From Bin80 sp965261255 (GTDB lineage: Bacteria; Bacteroidota; Rhodothermia; Rhodothermales; Bin80): a DNA stretch of 64,000 nucleotides. The stretch covers positions 1,302,001-1,366,000 of the forward strand of contig CBDHCQ010000004.1 in NCBI GenBank assembly GCA_965261255.1. Direction: 5' to 3'. Shown in pieces: positions 17,988-27,578 of this stretch; position 1 is the stretch's first letter; each line of letters opens with the position of its first letter. A model generated the notes under the pieces. It was not told the DNA's origin. It did no database searches and was given only the letters and a program-made list of their open reading frames with translations. Position numbers and translations under genes: made by a program.

Positions 17988-18932
17988 ATGTCGCCAAATC
18001 AAGAGTTACCCATAGGGATATTTACTGGTAGCAGCAACCCGGTGCTTGCGGAGCGAATTGCAGCTGCCTACGGTCAGTCACTTGGCAAGCTCAGTCGGGT
18101 GGTATTTTCAGATGGTGAATTGTACGCAAAGTATCAGGAGTCTATCCGGGGTAGAGATCTCTTCATTGTCCAGAGTACGTACCCGAACGCAGATAACTGG
18201 ATGGAGCTTCTTTTACTCATAGATGCTGCCAAGCGCGCTTCCGCGGTGCGGATCAATGCTGTGATCCCTTACTTCGGCTATGCACGTCAGGAACGCAAAG
18301 ATCAGCCAAGGGTGCCCATTGCAGCCAAACTGATGGCAGATCTGTTGCAGACAGCGGGCATAAACCGGGTACTGACCATGGACTTGCATGCTTCACAGAT
18401 TCAGGGATTTTTCAACGTTCCTGTGGATCATTTGTACGCCTCGGCAGTATTCACGGACTATTTTCAGAAACTCCGTCTGACAAATCTGGTTGTGGTTGCT
18501 CCAGATGTAGGGGCGATCAAGATGGCCCGGGCTTACGCCAATAGACTCAACACAGCTCTTGCGGTTATAGATAAGCGAAGGCCTCACCCGAACGAAGCGG
18601 AGATCGTGAATATTATTGGCGAGGTCAAAGGACGCAATGTGCTCCTGATTGACGATATAATTGACACGGCGGGGACTTTGACGAACGCCGCCAATGCGCT
18701 CAGGGAAGCCGGAGCACGCGAAATCATGGCAGCATGTACACATCCACTCCTTTCAGGTAAAGCCTATGAAAGGATTGAGTCTTCTGTTTTGAGCAAGCTC
18801 GTGGTAACCGACAGTATACCCCTCAAACGTGAGTCTGAATTTGTGGAGGTGGTCAGTGTAGCAGAGATGTTTGCTGATGCGATTCAGCGCATCGCAACTG
18901 ACGACTCAGTTTCTACCCTGTTTAATCCGTAA
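17988..18932 (+). CDS. prs: Ribose-phosphate pyrophosphokinase
   Basis: Prs makes PRPP from ribose-5-phosphate and ATP for nucleotide, His and Trp synthesis. The 314-aa length is normal. Visible motifs are IFTGSSNPVLAERIA at the start, SDGELYAKYQES, the ATP/flexible-loop FGYARQERKDQPR (about residues 98-110), TMDLHASQIQGFFNVPVDHL, and the PRPP-binding loop LLIDDIIDTAGTL about residues 220-232. It is the first of three closely spaced genes (14 bp to rplY), a conserved bacterial arrangement. Confidence 0.97.
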   Translation: MSPNQELPIGIFTGSSNPVLAERIAAAYGQSLGKLSRVVFSDGELYAKYQESIRGRDLFIVQSTYPNADNWMELLLLIDAAKRASAVRINAVIPYFGYARQERKDQPRVPIAAKLMADLLQTAGINRVLTMDLHASQIQGFFNVPVDHLYASAVFTDYFQKLRLTNLVVVAPDVGAIKMARAYANRLNTALAVIDKRRPHPNEAEIVNIIGEVKGRNVLLIDDIIDTAGTLTNAANALREAGAREIMAACTHPLLSGKAYERIESSVLSKLVVTDSIPLKRESEFVEVVSVAEMFADAIQRIATDDSVSTLFNP

Positions 18933-18946
18933 TTCATCATTTTTGA

Positions 18947-19549
18947 ATGAACGCTATTTCGATCACAGCAGAAGCACGTGCACCTGGAAAGGCCGCGGCC
19001 CGGGCAGTGCGTAGGCAAGGTAATGTACCGTGTGTCCTCTATGGACATCATGTAGAGGCGCGATGCTTTACAACCAGTGAGAGAAGCCTCAAACAACTCA
19101 TTTTCACCAATCGCACCCACATTGTTAACGTGAGTCTTGGAAAGGACAGCTGGGATTGCATTGTTAAGGATGTGGCTTATCATCCGGTTACCGACCGTCC
19201 TATGCACGTAGACTTCCAGGTTCTGCAGGCAGGTGAGAAGGTGACACTTCCTGTGCCGCTCAATTTTGTCGGTGTATCGGTCGGACAAGCCCAGGGCGGA
19301 TTGCCGAGCTACATACTTAATGAGCTGGCGGTAAGCTGTTTTCCACGGGACATTCCCACCCAGATTGATGTAGATATCAGTCAAGTGGGAATTGGCCAAT
19401 CCCTTCACGTACGTGACTTGGACGAGGATACGTTGGAATTTCTGGCGCCGGAGGACCAGATTTTGATGACCGTGGAGGCTCCGCGTGCCGCTGAGGCCGA
19501 AGTGGAAGAAGGTGAAGAAGAGGTAGAGGAAGAAGAAGTTTTCGAATAA
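18947..19549 (+). CDS. rplY: 50S ribosomal protein L25 (CTC/TL5 form)
   Basis: L25 binds 5S rRNA. The 200-aa length is the long CTC-type form: an N-terminal 5S-binding domain (KAAARAVRRQGNVPCVLYGH, about residues 14-33) plus the C-terminal TL5 domain (LQAGEKVTLPVPLNFVG, then VDVDISQVGIG read as DVDISQVGIGQSLHVRD). The tail is strongly acidic (EEGEEEVEEEE), a common feature of long L25 proteins. It lies between prs and pth with short gaps, so it is co-transcribed with them. Confidence 0.95.
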   Translation: MNAISITAEARAPGKAAARAVRRQGNVPCVLYGHHVEARCFTTSERSLKQLIFTNRTHIVNVSLGKDSWDCIVKDVAYHPVTDRPMHVDFQVLQAGEKVTLPVPLNFVGVSVGQAQGGLPSYILNELAVSCFPRDIPTQIDVDISQVGIGQSLHVRDLDEDTLEFLAPEDQILMTVEAPRAAEAEVEEGEEEVEEEEVFE

Positions 19550-19579
19550 GGCCATAGAGACCGTTCACAGGTGGGGCCT

Positions 19580-20200
19580 ATGGCGCGACGAAAACGCGTG
19601 ATTCTTGGGCTTGGTAATCCGGGGGCGAGGTATGCGGGTACGCGTCATAATGTGGGGTTTGAAGTAATTGACCGGATTGCAGATCGGTGCAAAATTTCGT
19701 TGAATCCAAATCTTCGAACGAATGCAATCACCGGTAAGGGGCGCTGGCGCGGTTACACCTTTGTTGTAGCAAAACCTCAAACGTGGATGAACCGTGCTGG
19801 AGAATCAGCACGAAGTCTTCAGCGCCGAATGAATCTGGGTCTACAGGAATTACTGGTCGTGCTGGATGATATTCATTTGCCTGTCGGAGCTTTACGGTTA
19901 CGTCAGGGAGGAAGCGCAGGAGGACACAACGGCATGCAAAGCGTCATCGATAGCCTTGGAGATGAGAACATCTCACGGTTACGAATAGGGATCGGAGGAG
20001 ACTTTGAGCGTGGTGGGCAGTCGGATTATGTCTTGTCCACGTTCAATGAAGAAGAAAAAATCATCATGGATACAACGCTCAACAACGCACGGGATGCGGC
20101 ACTGATGTACGTTGTGGATGGAATTGTGCCAGCAATGAATCTGTTTAATCGGCGAACTACGGGACACTCCAAGGCGGTGAGATCTGGAGGTACAGAATAA
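19580..20200 (+). CDS. pth: Peptidyl-tRNA hydrolase
   Basis: Pth cleaves peptidyl-tRNAs that fall off ribosomes. The start ILGLGNPGARYAGTRHNVGF holds the key Asn (GNPG) and catalytic His (RHNVGF). Further motifs are KPQTWMNRAGES, VVLDDIHLPVGALRLRQGGS with the catalytic Asp, and SAGGHNGMQSVI. The frame opens at a GTG at 19571, but the ATG at 19580 has AGGTGGGG upstream, a good ribosome site, and gives the usual N-terminus MARRKRV (206 aa). It is the last gene of the prs-rplY-pth unit. Confidence 0.96.
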   Translation: MARRKRVILGLGNPGARYAGTRHNVGFEVIDRIADRCKISLNPNLRTNAITGKGRWRGYTFVVAKPQTWMNRAGESARSLQRRMNLGLQELLVVLDDIHLPVGALRLRQGGSAGGHNGMQSVIDSLGDENISRLRIGIGGDFERGGQSDYVLSTFNEEEKIIMDTTLNNARDAALMYVVDGIVPAMNLFNRRTTGHSKAVRSGGTE

Positions 20201-20288
20201 TTGGACCGCTGATGAACATATGTATCGATAGCGACATCTGCTCGGTCTCAGATATGATCACTAAGTCTAAATTCAATTCAATTATATA

Positions 20289-22397
20289 ATGCAAGAAGGT
20301 CTTTTGATTTCTCTGGTGTGCGCTTGTGGGTTCGTCGCGCTTTTCTTTGCTTGGACCAAGGCAAGATGGATTACCAGGCAACCTCCCGGCACCGAGCAAA
20401 TGATTGCGATTGCCGGTTACATAGCACGGGGAGCCCAGGCCTTTCTGAGACGGGAGTACCGTGTTCTTTCGATCTTTGTTTTTTCAGTAGCCGTGATTCT
20501 GGCGGTGACAGGCCTGATGGCAGGAACGGATTCTGGACGCTCCCCACTCATTGCTGTGTCATTTCTGGTTGGCGCAGTTTGCAGTGGGGCAGCAGGATTC
20601 GTTGGTATGCGTGTGGCTACGAAAGCGAATGTTCGGACTACCAACGCGGCACGAACGGGGTTATCCGATGCGCTCAGCATTGCGTTCTCCGGTGGTCTGG
20701 TGATGGGATTATGCGTGGTTGGCCTAGGTATTCTGGGGCTCGCTGGCCTGTTTTGGGCATACAGCGGGTTGACTGACTGGTCAACGATCAAAGTTATAGA
20801 TGTTATTTCCGGGTTTTCCCTAGGGGCTTCCTCTATAGCTCTTTTCGCACGTGTAGGTGGCGGTATATACACCAAGGCTGCAGATGTAGGGGCTGATCTG
20901 GCTGGTAAGGTTTACGAAGGAATCCCCGAGGACGATGCACGTAACCCTGCGACCATTGCCGATAACGTCGGAGATAATGTTGGAGATGTTGCCGGTATGG
21001 GAGCGGATCTCTTTGAAAGCTATGTCGGCTCAATTATCGGCGCGATGGTGCTCGGTACGGGTTTCCTTACGGTATTTGAGGGTTCAGGGGCGGCGTTAGG
21101 CGATTTGAGTGCAGTGGTCCTTCCTCTGGTGTTGGGGGCCGTGGGGATCCTGGTTTCTGTGTTAGGATCTTTTCTCGTCCGTGTGAAGGAGGGCGGCAAC
21201 CCTCAGAAAGGACTGAACCTCGGTGAATTTGGTGCGAGTGCAGTTATGGCGGTACTCGCTTTTTTTGTGATCACCTGGATGTTGCCATCTGAGTGGGTGG
21301 CCACTACAAGCATTGTGGGGGAAAAAGTCTATACATCAGTGGGAGTGTTCTGGGCAATGCTCATCGGATTGGCATCCGGTGTGCTTATTGGTCTAGCAAC
21401 TGAGTATTTCACATCAACGGCTACGCTACCAACATTCCTTATAGCAAAGCAGAGTGTGACCGGGGCGGCAACCAATATTATTTCGGGTCTGGGAGCAGGC
21501 ATGTATTCAACTGGAGTGCCTGCATTAGTGATTGCCTTGGCAATTGTCGGGGCATTCAGTACCGCCGGTCTTTACGGGATAGCCATTGCGGCAGTGGGTA
21601 TGCTATCAGTTACCGGTATCCAGTTGGCGGTTGATGCATATGGTCCAATCAGCGATAACGCGGGTGGCATCGCGGAAATGGCGCATTTGCCGGCAGAGGT
21701 TCGGGAGCGAACCGATAAACTGGACGCGGTTGGTAATACGACGGCGGCCATAGGCAAAGGTTTTGCTATTGGCTCGGCAGCACTGACTGCACTGGCACTG
21801 TTTGCCGCGTTCATGCAGCAAGCCGGGCTTGAAACGATCAATGTCGCTCAGCCAAACATTCTTGCTGGCCTTTTAATTGGGGCCACACTGCCTTACGTGT
21901 TCAGTGCTATGGCAATGGGTGCAGTAGGGCGTGCATCGGCTGACATGATTACGGAGGTTGGCAGGCAGTTCAGGGAGATCCCGGGATTGCGCGAAGGAAC
22001 TGCCACGGCGGAGTATGCTAAATGTGTTGATATCTCAACTGCAGCGGCAATCCGGGAAATGATTGCGCCCGGTCTCTTGGCTATTCTGGTGCCGGTGATT
22101 GTTGGATTCATCAGCCCGGATATGCTGGGTGGTCTACTTGTTGGCGTAACCGTTTCGGGTGTCTTGTTTGCCATATTCCAATCGAACGCGGGTGGGGCGT
22201 GGGATAATGCCAAGAAGCGAATTGAAGGAGGGATCAGTATTGATGGAGTAGCTTTGGGGAAAGGGACAGAGGCACACAAGGCCTCCGTTGTTGGCGATAC
22301 GGTGGGGGATCCATTCAAGGACACTTCCGGGCCGAGCTTAAATATTTTGATTAAGTTGATCGCCGTGGTTGCGCTTGTTATTGCACCGCTTCTCTAG
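20289..22397 (+). CDS. hppA: Membrane-bound ion-translocating pyrophosphatase
   Basis: HppA hydrolyses pyrophosphate and pumps H+ or Na+ across the inner membrane. The 702-aa protein is almost wholly hydrophobic with about 16 helices. It carries the catalytic stretch DVGADLAGKVYEGIPEDD (about residue 200), DARNPATIADNVGDNVGD, and the C-terminal GDTVGDPFKDTSGPS. The ion-specificity motif reads GNTTAAIGKG (about residues 480-489); Ala rather than Lys after GNTT marks the K+-dependent subfamily. Whether H+ or Na+ is moved cannot be fixed by eye. It has its own 88-bp AT-rich leader after pth. Confidence 0.96.
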   Translation: MQEGLLISLVCACGFVALFFAWTKARWITRQPPGTEQMIAIAGYIARGAQAFLRREYRVLSIFVFSVAVILAVTGLMAGTDSGRSPLIAVSFLVGAVCSGAAGFVGMRVATKANVRTTNAARTGLSDALSIAFSGGLVMGLCVVGLGILGLAGLFWAYSGLTDWSTIKVIDVISGFSLGASSIALFARVGGGIYTKAADVGADLAGKVYEGIPEDDARNPATIADNVGDNVGDVAGMGADLFESYVGSIIGAMVLGTGFLTVFEGSGAALGDLSAVVLPLVLGAVGILVSVLGSFLVRVKEGGNPQKGLNLGEFGASAVMAVLAFFVITWMLPSEWVATTSIVGEKVYTSVGVFWAMLIGLASGVLIGLATEYFTSTATLPTFLIAKQSVTGAATNIISGLGAGMYSTGVPALVIALAIVGAFSTAGLYGIAIAAVGMLSVTGIQLAVDAYGPISDNAGGIAEMAHLPAEVRERTDKLDAVGNTTAAIGKGFAIGSAALTALALFAAFMQQAGLETINVAQPNILAGLLIGATLPYVFSAMAMGAVGRASADMITEVGRQFREIPGLREGTATAEYAKCVDISTAAAIREMIAPGLLAILVPVIVGFISPDMLGGLLVGVTVSGVLFAIFQSNAGGAWDNAKKRIEGGISIDGVALGKGTEAHKASVVGDTVGDPFKDTSGPSLNILIKLIAVVALVIAPLL

Positions 22398-22589
22398 GGT
22401 CAATCACTGGTCCGCCGCCGCCTTTGCAAGTTTGTCGTGCACCGCGGAAAAGGACACTTCTGCCGTTCGATCCAATAACGGTTGCCCAAGTGCTGGCAGC
22501 TTCGCAGGGTCGGATTTTTGCGTAACTTGACCCGCGTCACAAAATTCCCAACGGATAATAATTTATATAGAATATCGAATTTCGCTCCT

Positions 22590-25277
22590 ATGAAATCATC
22601 CTTGCTTATTCTCGCAAGCTTCCTTGCAGTAAGTGTATCCTGGGCGCAATACAATCTTTCTGGCACTGTAACGACCCTGGACACCGACGAAATGCTACCC
22701 GGAGCTTCTGTGATCATAGAAGGTTCTTCGCTTGGCACGACCACGGATTTAGACGGACAATTCTTACTCTCCGACCTCTCGCCAGGCACGTACACCGTCA
22801 CTGTCTCTTTCGTGGGCTATGTAGATGAGTCGCAGGTTGTGACTTTACGAAGCACAGATGTAGTATTGAACTTTAAAATAGAGGCCATCAGTGTCGCTCT
22901 GGAAGGCATGGAGGTGTTTGCTTCCAGAGCCTTGGAGCAGCGGACGCCTGTTGCCTTCACAACCCTGGGGAGGGCGCGACTTCAACGCGATCTCGGTTCG
23001 CGTGATGTGCCACTCGTGCTCAACAGCACACCCTCTGTATACAGTACAGTGCAAGGGGGAGGCGCGGGAGATGCACGTGTAAATGTGCGTGGATTCAATC
23101 AGCGTAATGTTGCAATTATGATCAACGGCGTCCCGGTAAACGACATGGAGAATGGTTGGCTTTACTGGTCAAATTGGGATGGCCTGGAGGAAGTGACAAA
23201 TTCTATTCAGCTCCAGCGTGGGTTGTCAGTTGTCACTTTGCCAACACCATCAATTGGGGGTACAATGAATATTCTCACCGATCCGGCGCGCAATGTGCGG
23301 CAAATGTTGCTCAAACAGGAGTTCGGCAACGATGGGCTGCGAAAATCGACCTTAATGCTATCGTCGGGGCTCATAGATGGCAAAGTTGCTGTGACTGTTT
23401 CTGGAATACGCAAAACAGGACGAGGGTATGTGGATGGAACCTGGACCGACATGTGGTCCTACTATGCTGCTGTTGGTTGGAATGCGAGCAGTAGACATCG
23501 CCTCGACTTTTTCGCGATTGGCTCTCCACAACGCCATGGGCAGAATTTATTCCGCCAGAATATTGCTGCGTACGACCACGATTATGCCAGAAAGGTATTT
23601 GAGCAGGATGGATTGGATGCGGCAACCATAAGCGAGATTCTGCAGGCTTATCCAGAAAGAGGGCGGCGCTGGAATCAAAATATCGGCGCTGTTTCAGAGA
23701 CCTATACAAGGGATCAGCATAATGGCTTTGGGCCTGTGAGACGCAAGAATAGCGGATATATTGACGAATTCGAAAATTTCTTTCACAAGCCCATTTTGAG
23801 CTTGAGTCATTTTGGGCAACTAACAGAAACATCTCTGCTTTCGACCATCGTGTATTATTCGGGAGGAAAGGGGGGCGGATCAAGCCGGCATGGCAATCTG
23901 ATTTTAGATCTAAGCGGTCCCTCTCCGGTACCCAATTATGATGCCACCATTGAGGCCAATAAAAAAGATGGGCTGTCTCGCGGTATAATTAGAAACCGCC
24001 ATAATGTACAGTGGACGCTGGGGGCTATTTCCAAGCTGACCCATCAAGTCAACGATCGTTTTGAGCTGGAAGCTGGACTAGACTGGCGGAGTGCGGAAAT
24101 CCAGCATTTCAGTACTGTGAGAGATCTGTTGGGGGGGTGGGGATACTTGCGCTTCGACAACGATTTCTGGGGTTCAGGGGGGCGCGCTGTGCAATTGGGG
24201 GAGCGGTTTGACTATAACGATCTCGTGACTATAAACTGGATCGGCGGATTTCTGCAAGGACGATATGAAGCGGGGTCGTTGAGCAGTTTTGGTGTGGTGG
24301 GTTATTCTAGAATCAAGTATACGTTTGAAGATTACTTTACCGATGATGGCCATGGGAGGCCCTTTACAGCTTCGCCATCCGCTATCGGTGGTTACCAGGT
24401 CAAGGGAGGGGCAAACTATCGCCTCAACGAGGTGTTTTCCGTTTATGCAAGTATCGGTCGTGTTTCAAAGGTTCCTGTTTTTGATGGGGTCATAGACGCC
24501 ATCTCCGGCAGCATTAACCCGGATCCTCAGAATGAATCCTTCATCGGAGTCGAAAGCGGTGTGAATTATCGATCTTTGGACAGGAAGGTGACGGCAAAGC
24601 TGAACCTCTATCATACAACATGGAATGATCGTACTGTGACGCGCAATCTGGTAGAGCAGAGCGGCAATGATGCATTGGTCAACATAAGGGGACTGAATGC
24701 ACTACACAGAGGAGTTGAGGGAGAGCTTGCCTGGCAACCGGTAGATTTTATGCGTTTCGATGGGGCTTTCTCTGTTGGAGACTGGAAATACACGGACGAT
24801 GTTTCTGGCACATACACCCTCGACCGTTCCAATCCAGACAGCCAGGAACAGGTATCGCTCCCCCTCAGTGGGGTTAAGGTGGGGGATGCGCCGCAGACGC
24901 AACTCGCCTATGCTGTAACGGCATTTCCCAGGTCCGGAATGCATGTTGTGCTGACTGGACGATCCTATGCCAAGCATTTTGCGGATTTTGATCCTGCCGG
25001 GTATAGCGAACGAAACAGTGCGGTTTGGGAGGCCCCCGGATACACCGTATTCGATCTAAAGGCGGGCTATAATTTTGATAGAGGCCGTTTTGGTGTCCGT
25101 TTGTTTTTGCATGTATTCAACGTAGCGAACACATTCTACGTGCAGGATGCTGTAAATAATTCCCGATTTCACGCTTACATCCCGAACGGCGCTAATTTGG
25201 GGCGGGCAGATGATGCAGAAGTATTTCTTGGTTTACCAAGAACATTCAATCTTGGTACACGCGTAACCTTCCGATAA
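22590..25277 (+). CDS. TonB-dependent outer-membrane receptor with carboxypeptidase-like N-domain (paralogue 2)
   Basis: The reading frame opens at 22482, but the ATG at 22590 begins the signal peptide MKSSLLILASFLAVSVSWAQ, so I start there (895 aa). The order is signal peptide, carboxypeptidase-regulatory-like domain (LSGTVTTLDTDEMLPGASV), plug (NVRGFNQRN, MINGVPVNDMENGW) and a long barrel ending FNLGTRVTFR. Almost every block has a match in the receptor at 3777-6482, including the C-terminal ADDAEVFLGLP. Neither gene has a SusD-like partner. The ligand is unknown. It follows hppA by 192 bp and has a 594-bp gene-free region after it. Confidence 0.9.
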   Translation: MKSSLLILASFLAVSVSWAQYNLSGTVTTLDTDEMLPGASVIIEGSSLGTTTDLDGQFLLSDLSPGTYTVTVSFVGYVDESQVVTLRSTDVVLNFKIEAISVALEGMEVFASRALEQRTPVAFTTLGRARLQRDLGSRDVPLVLNSTPSVYSTVQGGGAGDARVNVRGFNQRNVAIMINGVPVNDMENGWLYWSNWDGLEEVTNSIQLQRGLSVVTLPTPSIGGTMNILTDPARNVRQMLLKQEFGNDGLRKSTLMLSSGLIDGKVAVTVSGIRKTGRGYVDGTWTDMWSYYAAVGWNASSRHRLDFFAIGSPQRHGQNLFRQNIAAYDHDYARKVFEQDGLDAATISEILQAYPERGRRWNQNIGAVSETYTRDQHNGFGPVRRKNSGYIDEFENFFHKPILSLSHFGQLTETSLLSTIVYYSGGKGGGSSRHGNLILDLSGPSPVPNYDATIEANKKDGLSRGIIRNRHNVQWTLGAISKLTHQVNDRFELEAGLDWRSAEIQHFSTVRDLLGGWGYLRFDNDFWGSGGRAVQLGERFDYNDLVTINWIGGFLQGRYEAGSLSSFGVVGYSRIKYTFEDYFTDDGHGRPFTASPSAIGGYQVKGGANYRLNEVFSVYASIGRVSKVPVFDGVIDAISGSINPDPQNESFIGVESGVNYRSLDRKVTAKLNLYHTTWNDRTVTRNLVEQSGNDALVNIRGLNALHRGVEGELAWQPVDFMRFDGAFSVGDWKYTDDVSGTYTLDRSNPDSQEQVSLPLSGVKVGDAPQTQLAYAVTAFPRSGMHVVLTGRSYAKHFADFDPAGYSERNSAVWEAPGYTVFDLKAGYNFDRGRFGVRLFLHVFNVANTFYVQDAVNNSRFHAYIPNGANLGRADDAEVFLGLPRTFNLGTRVTFR

Positions 25278-25871
25278 AGAAAAACTTCCATTGTTAATTC
25301 CGTATCGGGCATCTCCAATGCAAGTTATGTACTGGGAATGTCTTGAGATAAAATGTCCGACTGAAAGCACGTATTTTCAACTAGGCGGTGAAACAGGGCC
25401 GCTACATTTGTGCTGAGGTGGAGAAGTCCATGTCAGGAACGATAAATTCAGGACCGCATGACATTGGAGGCTAGTTGCGGAATTGTAGCATTGTTTGCAT
25501 GTTCACTAACCTGGATTGCGGAGAACAGGTGTGGATATGTTAATGTTGGTGGCTTTACTGGTAACCGTCGCGCAATGTGAGCTCACTTGGACGATCTCCC
25601 GGCACGGTTGACTTCTACATCATGCACAACCTAGTGAAGCTGATAACAGGCCTGGTAGATTGTATACCTGAGTAGCCACATTATTTGTCGTTATATTCAG
25701 CACTGGGGGTGCTTTACAGGAACATGATGATAAGGTAGCGTATGATTTCTACGTGATTCTCCCAGTGTCTCCGGGATGGGAGTTGCACAGCGGAGGTTTT
25801 GGAGTAATCATCCTCGTGATCCGTGAAGTGAATGTAGCGTTACTGTACACAATTCCAAAAATTTCCATTTA
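25278..25871. other. Gene-free stretch between the receptor and the E2 gene
   Basis: I see no credible protein, RNA gene or strong terminator in these roughly 590 bp. The last part must contain the leader and promoter of the E2 gene, but no clear promoter motif stands out. Confidence 0.4.
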
Positions 25872-27542
25872 ATGGCGAAGGTTGAAGTGCGAATGCCCAA
25901 GATGGGCGAGAGCATTACCGAAGGATCGGTGATTGTCTGGCATAAGCAAGTAGGTGATCCAGTCGAACTGGATGAGACCTTGCTGGAAATAGGAACCGAT
26001 AAGGTAGATACTGATGTCCCTGCTCCGGCGGGCGGGGTAGTTACGGAAATTTTCACACCGGAGGGTGAGACCGTGCCGGTTGGGCATCTGATCGCTATGA
26101 TTGCCACCGAGAGCGAGGATTCAACTGGGGTAACAGATGACGCTGCGGTTTCTGAACCAGCGGAAGCTCCGAAGTCATCGGGACCGGAATCATCCGTAGC
26201 GCCTGCGGCAGACACACCTGTAGTTATGCCGAAGATGGGCGAGAGTATTACCGAAGGGACGGTGATTGTCTGGCATAAGCAGGTAGGAGATCCGGTTGAA
26301 TTGGATGAGACCCTGTTGGAAATAGGAACAGACAAGGTAGACACGGATGTGCCGGCACCTGCTGCGGGGATTCTTCGAGAAATTCTGGTACCAGAAGGTG
26401 AGACAGTTGATGTAGGAACCACGATAGCATTGATAGGTGCGGAAGGGACCATGCCCGCACAGGATACAGAATCATTGCCTGAAACCGCAAAAGAGGCTAT
26501 TCCACCTTCGTCTGGAACTGCAGAGGAGCCTGCTTCATTGTCCGAGATTGCACCGGCGGGGGAGCCGGAGCAAGTTGATAACGAACGGCATCTTGCGGAC
26601 GGACGATTCCTGAGTCCACTGGTACGAAGCATCGCACAGGCTGAGAATATATCGAGGGATGAACTGTCCAGGATAAAAGGATCTGGCCGCGCGGGGCGGC
26701 TTACCAAGAGAGACGTAGTAAACTATCTGGAGTCCCGCAAGAGGTCAACAGGGCGTACGACAACCCCGATCAGTTCTCGGCCTGCAAGAAAACAGGTTTC
26801 CCGCCCCGTACCTACTGACGGGGACTCGCCGCGGGTGGAGGTTATTCAGATGGGGCGGATGCGTCAGCTCATTGCTGAGCATATGACACACTCTAAACGT
26901 ACGTCGGCACATGTAACTTCATTTGCAGAGGTTGATGTAACGCGACTTGTCCGAATACGAGATTCCAATAAACAGGCTTTTCTTGCACGCGATGGGGTTA
27001 AGCTGACGTATACGCCCTTTTTAGTTCATGCAGCTGTGGAAGCATTGCGTGAGTTTCCCATTTTGAACAGTTCAGTAGAGAGAAACCAGATTCTTGTAAA
27101 AAAAGACTACCATATTGGAATCGCGGTAGCGATTAAGGACTCTGGGCTGATCGTGCCGGTAATCCGGCATGCCGGGCGGTTGAGTATTGCCGGACTCGCC
27201 CATGCAGCAAGTGATTTAGCACATCGGGCACGTTCATCTGAGTTACTCCCTGATGATTTACAGGGTGGAACCTTCACCTTGACAAATGTAGGTTCGCTGG
27301 GATCCCTGATGGGTACGCCAATTATCCTACAGCCCCAGGTAGCCATTCTTGCCACCGGCTCCATCAAGAAACGTCCAATTGTGGTTGAGCATCCTGAACA
27401 TGGCGACACGATTGCGATCCGCCACATGATGGTATTATCGTTGTCCTACGATCATCGTGTAATTGATGGCGCTATGGGGATAGCTTTCCTCCGTCGGTAC
27501 ACGGAGGTACTTGAAAACCTTGATCCAGAGATGGAGCTATAG
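25872..27542 (+). CDS. 2-oxo acid dehydrogenase E2, dihydrolipoamide acyltransferase with two lipoyl domains
   Basis: E2 transfers acyl groups from swinging lipoyl arms to CoA and forms the core of a 2-oxo acid dehydrogenase complex. The 556-aa protein has lipoyl domain 1 (residues about 1-80, lipoyl Lys44 in GTDKVDTD), an Ala/Pro/Glu-rich linker, lipoyl domain 2 (about 117-195, Lys155 in the same motif), a second linker, a peripheral subunit-binding domain (FLSPLVRSIAQAENI to GRLTKRDVVNYL, about 245-285), and the catalytic domain with SYDHRVIDGAMG near residue 522 (catalytic His and Asp). Motif style is closest to branched-chain or 2-oxoglutarate types; the true substrate is uncertain because E1 and E3 genes are not nearby. 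Confidence 0.93.
   Translation: MAKVEVRMPKMGESITEGSVIVWHKQVGDPVELDETLLEIGTDKVDTDVPAPAGGVVTEIFTPEGETVPVGHLIAMIATESEDSTGVTDDAAVSEPAEAPKSSGPESSVAPAADTPVVMPKMGESITEGTVIVWHKQVGDPVELDETLLEIGTDKVDTDVPAPAAGILREILVPEGETVDVGTTIALIGAEGTMPAQDTESLPETAKEAIPPSSGTAEEPASLSEIAPAGEPEQVDNERHLADGRFLSPLVRSIAQAENISRDELSRIKGSGRAGRLTKRDVVNYLESRKRSTGRTTTPISSRPARKQVSRPVPTDGDSPRVEVIQMGRMRQLIAEHMTHSKRTSAHVTSFAEVDVTRLVRIRDSNKQAFLARDGVKLTYTPFLVHAAVEALREFPILNSSVERNQILVKKDYHIGIAVAIKDSGLIVPVIRHAGRLSIAGLAHAASDLAHRARSSELLPDDLQGGTFTLTNVGSLGSLMGTPIILQPQVAILATGSIKKRPIVVEHPEHGDTIAIRHMMVLSLSYDHRVIDGAMGIAFLRRYTEVLENLDPEMEL
25893..26411 (+). repeat. Duplicated lipoyl-domain coding segment
   Basis: Two segments of about 185 bp, starting at 25893 and 26226 (offset 333 bp), are highly similar at DNA level, with runs such as AAGATGGGCGAGAG and GGTGATTGTCTGGCATAAGC identical in both. 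They encode the two lipoyl domains. The near identity points to a recent tandem duplication or ongoing gene conversion. Confidence 0.8.
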
Positions 27543-27578
27543 GTTCGCTTGCGGAAAAATCACAGGTTTCTCTGGGGC

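Noticed and set aside
25808..26707. 299-codon open frame on the minus strand opposite the E2 gene
   Set aside because: It is antisense to the lipoyl domains; its Ser/Thr/Gly-rich composition simply mirrors the Ala/Glu/Pro-rich sense codons, and no family is visible.
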